Shown piece after piece: positions 15,389-19,264 of a stretch of DNA of 19,264 nt. Position numbers and translations under genes: made by a program. Position 1 is the first letter of the stretch. The number at the start of each line of letters is the position of its first letter. This DNA is from CAYRLZ01 sp964425275 (GTDB taxonomy: Bacteria; Hydrothermota; Tepidihabitantia; Tepidihabitantales; JBDRVQ01). The DNA lies in NCBI GenBank assembly GCA_964425275.1, contig CAYRLZ010000068.1, forward strand, positions 1 through 19,264. Direction: 5' to 3'. Under the pieces are notes generated by a model, which was not told the origin of the DNA, did no database searches, and worked only from the letters and a program-made list of their open reading frames with translations.

Positions 15389-16233
15389 ATACTTTTATTA
15401 TCAAAAATCTCCTGGGTTTGCAAGGGTTTAAGGTATTAGAAATGGAGATTAAAGAGAAGGAAGTAATTGGGGTCTGTCAACACTGCGGTGGGGTGAGCAA
15501 TAAAAGGCACGACTATCACTTTTCAAGGGTGAGAGACCTATCCGTAAGCCGTAAAAGGGTAATTATTCACTTGAAACGGATTAGGCTATATTGCCCAAAC
15601 TGTTCAAAACCCTTCTTCTTAATGAATGTCGGGTTATGCGGCAAGAAAAAGCCCTACACTTGACGTTATGGGGAGAAAATCTACTCAGAGATAATCTACT
15701 CTACGATTCAAGATGTCGCAAGGGAAGAAGGGTTAAGTTATGGACAGGTCTTTAGGATTTTTCGGGATATGAGAAAAGAGAAGAAGAGTGAACAAGAAAA
15801 GAAGTTGCCTTCGGTATTATCCTTGGATGAGATAAGCGTTAAGAAGAGGCACAAATATTCCGAAGAAGAGAGGAAGGAAGTGAAGGGGTGATTATTGACC
15901 GGTTCAAGGTTTATAAGAAGGTGGTGAAGAAGATGTTTCCGAATGCTCTGATAATTCTGGATAAGTTTCATCTGATTGCCGAAGTGAATTCCGCCTTAGA
16001 TAAGGTGCGGAAGAGGTTACAGAAGGAGAAGATGGGAAAGAGATATGGGGGTGTTTTAAGGTTTGAGTCTAAATTACGGCAGGCTTATCGGTTAAAAGAG
16101 AGATTCCGGAAAGGCTTGGACAAACGGATTTGCGGAAGGGATAAATAACAAGATAAAGGTGATAAAGAGACGGGCGTATGGATTTCGGAACGAGGATAAT
16201 TTTAAGGAGAGGGTATTAGCGGCTTGCGGGTGA
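15389..16233 (+). pseudogene. ISL3-family transposase, broken by stops, frameshifts and deletions
   Basis: The pieces follow the order of an ISL3 transposase. An N-terminal zinc-binding region has CQHCGG and CPNC (15418-15660), and a helix-turn-helix-like part contains LSYGQVFRIFRDM. First catalytic Asp: LSLDEISVKKRHKY. Second Asp: VIIDRFKVYKKVV, then LIILDKFHLIAEVN. Catalytic Glu region: FAEGINNKIKVIKRRAYGF, with the natural-looking end RVLAACG. Lesions seen: ATA where an ATG is expected (15389), a 2-base insertion near 15408, an in-frame TGA at 15661-15663, a likely deletion of some 40 codons after KKRHKY plus a lost base in the GGGG near 15888, and a large deletion with a frame change near 16115. 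The longest open piece is 86 codons. It cannot make a working enzyme. Confidence 0.82.
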
Positions 16234-16435
16234 CGAAAATTGCCCTTTATATGATGCGAATATAGTAAAAGAAAAATGGTGTTGTGGTGTTGACTTTTGG
16301 TAGCTTTCGGCTATGATTTTAGGAAAGAAAAGATGAAACCGGCACTTAATTTTTTGAGTTTTATGGTCTAATGAAATAGATAAGTTATGGACTTTGAGAG
16401 TGTAAGAAGAAAGAAGGGGGAAGCCCTTTATAAAA

Positions 16436-16459
16436 CTTCCCCAAAAGTGATGTTGAACC
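16436..16459 (-). repeat. Right terminal inverted repeat of the ISL3-like element
   Basis: Read on the minus strand it begins GGTTCAACATCACTTTTGGG and continues GAAG, matching the left end at 17 of 24 positions. The mismatches cluster at positions 8-11. Confidence 0.7.
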
Positions 16460-16476
16460 ACAAAATCTCAGAGACG

Positions 16477-16502
16477 TTGACTTTTTTATTTTTTGCTATA
16501 AT
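16477..16502 (+). promoter_or_regulatory. Candidate promoter of the propeller gene
   Basis: A perfect TATAAT (16497-16502) is preceded by TGC, forming an extended -10. TTGACT lies at 16477-16482, but the 14-bp spacing to that hexamer is too short. Either the extended -10 works alone, or the overlapping TAATAT (16499-16504, 16-bp spacer) is used. It begins 18 bases outside the right end of the IS. The predicted leader is about 245 nt. Confidence 0.5.
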
Positions 16503-16653
16503 ATATAGTTAAAATGAGATAACTGGGATGGAGATAATGGATAGAGGAGTTAATGAGAAAATAATCAGTCAGAAGAGAAGTGTGGACTTATCTCTTGCTT
16601 GGGCTAATTTATTTTTTCCCTGGCGAATCCCGACCTTTCTTCAGACAACGGAC

Positions 16654-16678
16654 TACTGGCTCAAAGGGGTAGCCAGTA
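16654..16678 (+). other. Leader hairpin 1 upstream of the propeller gene
   Basis: TACTGGCT (16654-16661) and AGCCAGTA (16671-16678) form a perfect 8-bp stem with a 9-base loop. No U-tract follows. Confidence 0.6.
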
Positions 16679-16713
16679 TCCGAAATTTATTTTTACCTCT
16701 AACTTTATTTCTC

Positions 16714-16734
16714 TGGCGGGAAATAATCCCGCCA
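16714..16734 (+). other. Leader hairpin 2 just before the ribosome site of the propeller gene
   Basis: TGGCGGGA (16714-16721) and TCCCGCCA (16727-16734) form a perfect, GC-rich 8-bp stem with the loop AATAA. It ends 9 bases before the AAGGAGG at 16744-16750 and leaves that site free. It is followed by A-rich rather than U-rich sequence, so mRNA protection or regulation is more likely than termination. Confidence 0.65.
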
Positions 16735-16754
16735 AGTAATAAAAAGGAGGATAT

Positions 16755-19264
16755 ATGAAGAGATGCCAGATAGCATCTTTAATCCTATTTTTTTTACCCC
16801 TTTTTCTTCTTACCCCTCTCTTGGCTCAGATCCATATGACCTGGGATTCCACCGCACGGATTGGCGCAAGATGGTCAGAAAGGGATCGTCACACTTCGGT
16901 TGTCTTTGATGATAAGATATGGGTTCTTGGCGGGTTTGACGGCACTTATAAGAACGATGTCTGGTATTCTTCGGATGGTGTAAACTGGAACCTGGCGACA
17001 TCTAACGCTCCCTGGTCACCAAGGTTTAATCACACTTCGGTTGTCTTTGATGGTAAGATATGGGTTCTTGGTGGACACGACGGGGCGCGGAGAAACGATG
17101 TCTGGTATTCTTCGGATGGTGTAAACTGGACCCTGGTAACATCTAATGCTGGCTGGTCAGGAAGGAGCGGTCACACCTCGGTTGTCTTTGATGATAAGAT
17201 ATGGGTTCTCGGCGGATATACTTCTCCCACCAGTAAAAATGATGTTTGGTATTCTTCAAATGGTCTAACCTGGACCGAGGCAACATCTAACGCTGAGTGG
17301 TTACCGAGAACCGAGCATACCTCAGTTGTCTTTGCTAATAAGATATGGGTTCTCAGTGGATATGAAGGCCTTCCTTGTAGAGCCGATGTTTGGTGTTCTC
17401 CGAATGGTATAAACTGGGATTCAACTCAACGGGTTGACAGAAAATGGCTGAGAAGGCGCGATCATACCTCGGTTGTCTTTGATGATAAGATATGGGTTCT
17501 TGGCGGGTTTGACTCCCTTAACAACTATAGGAATGATATCTGGTATTCTTCCGAACTTACTATTAATGATGTTGGCTGCGCCAGAATTACGGCCCCAATT
17601 GGAACAATTGATTCCGCCTCATTGGTAGCTCCGGCCTGCACGGTGGGGAATTATGGCACCACAACCGTCAGTTGTTCAGTGCGGATGAGGATTGGCGATT
17701 TCTTTACCACAACTACGTGGGTCTCTAACCTCATTCCGAATGAAAAACGTTATGTTCAATTCCCACCAACTATTGCTCACTGGCCAAGAGGAACCCATGC
17801 TATCTCTTGTTCAACCAAACTTACTGGTGATATGAATACCGGGAATGACAAGAAGACCGGTTCAGTTACGGTTCAGGTTGTTGATGTTGGTTGTACCGAA
17901 ATTTTAGCCCCAATTGGAGCTATTGATTCGGGGACAGTGGTAACACCGAAGGTAAAGGTAAAGAACTTCGGAGAGATAACCGTAACCTTTGATGCTACTT
18001 TCTATATTGAAGGCACAAAGTGGAGTTCAACAAAGACCGTAGAAGATCTTACTCCTGATGAAGAGAGAACGGTTGATTTTGATGACTGGACCGCTGATGC
18101 GTTAGGGAGATTTGCGACAAGATGCACCACCAAATTAACCGGTGATAGGTATACAGAAAACGACAGGGTGAGTGATACATTCATTGTGCGTGGTGCTTCA
18201 CCTCCACCCCTCACCCCTTGGCAAAAACTTACTGAGGGAGTGCCAACTGAGCCGGATGGAAAGAATGTGAAGAGTGGTGGATTAATTATTAACGGCGGAA
18301 ATAAAATCTATATCGTCAAAGGGAATAATACAAAGAGTTTCTACTCTTATGTCCCAGGAACAAGACCGGTTTATTTTGACTCAGTGCGAATCACTGGTAA
18401 GAGAGGGGTAAAGAAAGGAACCGGGATGGTCTTTGATGGCAACCGATACCTCTACTTTGTTCCTGGAACCAATACCAATCAGTTCTGGCGTTATGATACC
18501 ACAAATAAAACCTGGGAAACCTTGCCATCGGTTCCCCTTGGTCCAAAGAATAAGAAACTGAAAGGTGGAACCGGTATCGCTTATGTTAATGGTAAGGTCT
18601 ATCTCTTAAAGGGTTCAAAGACCAGAGAGTTCCTATGCTATGAGGTCGGCGGAGGTTGGGATACATTACCAAGCGCCCCAGAGGTAGCGAAACCGGGTAA
18701 AGGCTACGGCGACGGTAGTTGCCTCATTACCTATAATAACAATACCCTTTATGCCTTAAGGGGAAGATATAACGAGTTTTTCAAATATAACGTCAACCAT
18801 AAATCCTGGTCAACTGAGAGTATTATGCCCTTTGTCCATCCGATGGTGAAGAAAAGAAAGAAGGTGGGTGAAGGCGCCTCAATGGTCTTAAAGGATGGTA
18901 AAATCTATGCCTTTAAGGGGAATAATACCAAGGAGTTCTGGATGTTTGACCCAACAATTGACAGATGGATAGAAAAGGAGACAATACCTAAGGGAGAAGA
19001 GAAGAAGTATGTGAAGGGTGGTGGCGGTCTCTGTCTCTTTGATGGCACAATCTATGCCCTCAAGGGAAATAATAGGAATGTCATCTACCGATACACCGGA
19101 ACTGGCATACTATCCGCCTCTTCACCGAATACTGGAATTATGGGGAGTTTAACCGAAAAGAAGAGATACCTCGTTATTAGCCCAAATCCGACAAAAGGCT
19201 TAACCACAGTCTATTACAACCTGCCGGCAAAAGAGGTGGCGACCTTAAAAATCTATAATGTTTT
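16755..19264 (+). CDS. Secreted double beta-propeller protein with type IX-like sorting domain (3' end outside window)
   Basis: An open frame of 836 codons runs from ATG 16755 (AAGGAGG four bases upstream) off the right edge. Order of parts: a signal peptide (about 1-24, cleavage after LLA); five kelch-like units of 47-49 residues starting at H46, H93, H140, H188 and H237 (HTSVVFDDKIWVLGG, then NDVWYSSDGVNW, which also resembles an Asp-box); two related CARDB/Ig-like modules of about 105 residues (272-376 and 377-480, each opening DVGC and containing TKLTGD); a PPPLTP linker; a second propeller of about six diverged units (about 490-797, with YALKGNN and FWMFDP type strands); then YLVISPNPTKGLTTVYYNLP, the start of a Por/type IX sorting domain that is cut here. 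It is probably exported to the cell surface. Binding partner and function are unknown. Confidence 0.88.
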   Translation, partial: MKRCQIASLILFFLPLFLLTPLLAQIHMTWDSTARIGARWSERDRHTSVVFDDKIWVLGGFDGTYKNDVWYSSDGVNWNLATSNAPWSPRFNHTSVVFDGKIWVLGGHDGARRNDVWYSSDGVNWTLVTSNAGWSGRSGHTSVVFDDKIWVLGGYTSPTSKNDVWYSSNGLTWTEATSNAEWLPRTEHTSVVFANKIWVLSGYEGLPCRADVWCSPNGINWDSTQRVDRKWLRRRDHTSVVFDDKIWVLGGFDSLNNYRNDIWYSSELTINDVGCARITAPIGTIDSASLVAPACTVGNYGTTTVSCSVRMRIGDFFTTTTWVSNLIPNEKRYVQFPPTIAHWPRGTHAISCSTKLTGDMNTGNDKKTGSVTVQVVDVGCTEILAPIGAIDSGTVVTPKVKVKNFGEITVTFDATFYIEGTKWSSTKTVEDLTPDEERTVDFDDWTADALGRFATRCTTKLTGDRYTENDRVSDTFIVRGASPPPLTPWQKLTEGVPTEPDGKNVKSGGLIINGGNKIYIVKGNNTKSFYSYVPGTRPVYFDSVRITGKRGVKKGTGMVFDGNRYLYFVPGTNTNQFWRYDTTNKTWETLPSVPLGPKNKKLKGGTGIAYVNGKVYLLKGSKTREFLCYEVGGGWDTLPSAPEVAKPGKGYGDGSCLITYNNNTLYALRGRYNEFFKYNVNHKSWSTESIMPFVHPMVKKRKKVGEGASMVLKDGKIYAFKGNNTKEFWMFDPTIDRWIEKETIPKGEEKKYVKGGGGLCLFDGTIYALKGNNRNVIYRYTGTGILSASSPNTGIMGSLTEKKRYLVISPNPTKGLTTVYYNLPAKEVATLKIYNV

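Larger units (their letters stand above)
15291..16459 (+). mobile_element. Decayed ISL3-family insertion sequence, about 1.17 kb
   Basis: The element is bounded by imperfect 24-bp inverted repeats matching at 17 of 24 positions (15291-15314 and 16436-16459), starting GG as ISL3 ends do. It holds a broken transposase (15389-16233). The segment 16234-16435 between transposase end and right repeat holds no convincing gene. Intact ISL3 elements are usually 1.3-1.5 kb, so the short length fits internal deletions. Flanking bases (aaaattaa left, acaaaatc right) share only AAAAT and do not form a clean 8-bp target duplication. The element sits between rseP and the promoter of the propeller gene. Confidence 0.75.

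Noticed and set aside
16290..16371. Promoter-like TTGACT-16-TATGAT followed by a very short ORF (MKPALNFLSFMV) inside the IS tail
   Set aside because: The hexamers are plausible, but the 12-codon ORF is too short to judge, and AT-rich decayed DNA yields such matches by chance.
16216..16461. An 81-codon minus-strand ORF at the right end of the IS
   Set aside because: It runs across the terminal repeat and the transposase 3' end, has no ribosome site and resembles no IS accessory gene.
15283..16467. 8-bp target-site duplication around the ISL3-like element
   Set aside because: The flanks aaaattaa and acaaaatc share only AAAAT; identity is too low to claim a duplication.
16528..16758. A 76-codon plus-strand ORF in the leader of the propeller gene
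   Set aside because: It has no ribosome site and no recognisable domain. It covers two perfect RNA hairpins and overlaps the real, well-supported start at 16755.
1..19264. CRISPR array, tRNA, rRNA, riboswitch or defence island
   Set aside because: No regularly spaced identical repeats with unique spacers, no recognisable tRNA/rRNA sequence and no known riboswitch core were seen. Gene content is mostly housekeeping and transport.

Overview
The window looks like part of a bacterial chromosome from an uncultured, probably thermophilic lineage. Four things suggest this: the proteins are rich in Lys, Glu and Ile; tightly packed housekeeping genes follow one another in operons; a large secreted protein ends in what looks like a type IX secretion (Por) sorting domain; and isoprenoids are made by the MEP pathway. 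Together with consensus sigma70-like promoters that often sit directly on the start codon, this fits a member of the FCB group or a neighbour such as candidate division WOR-3. That placement is inference; no rRNA or other phylogenetic marker was compared.

Layout. (1) 1-131, minus: the N-terminus of a helix-turn-helix integrase/transposase-like protein, cut by the window edge. (2) 274-3467, plus: glyA, eno, an FtsB/DivIC-like gene and an unknown small membrane/lipoprotein gene, starting at a perfect TTGACA-17-TATAAT promoter. (3) 3557-8005, plus: a complete livKHMGF branched-chain (or related) amino-acid ABC transporter operon with its own promoter and a strong Shine-Dalgarno site. (4) 8039-10973, minus: a radical SAM protein and a histidine ammonia-lyase-like gene, each with its own promoter. 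(5) 11055-15223, plus: trpS, ispD, dxr and rseP, so tRNA charging, two MEP-pathway steps and a site-2 protease share one gene string. (6) 15291-16459: a decayed ISL3-family insertion sequence with several lesions. (7) 16755 to the window end: a secreted double beta-propeller protein of at least 836 residues, open at the right edge.

The most interesting signal is regulatory. At glyA, trpS, hutH and the radical SAM gene, well-formed promoters place the predicted transcription start at or within about 3 nt of the ATG. This implies leaderless mRNAs, and none of these genes has a usable Shine-Dalgarno site. livK and the propeller gene instead have real leaders with AAGGAGG sites. Other points worth a second look are a degenerate 7-bp tandem repeat that supplies the stop codon of the radical SAM gene, a fossil hairpin in the IS that could have masked the transposase ribosome site in read-through transcripts, two clean hairpins in the leader of the propeller gene, and DNA-level conservation of its kelch repeats. 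I found no clearly new multi-gene defence or mobile system, no CRISPR array and no RNA gene.
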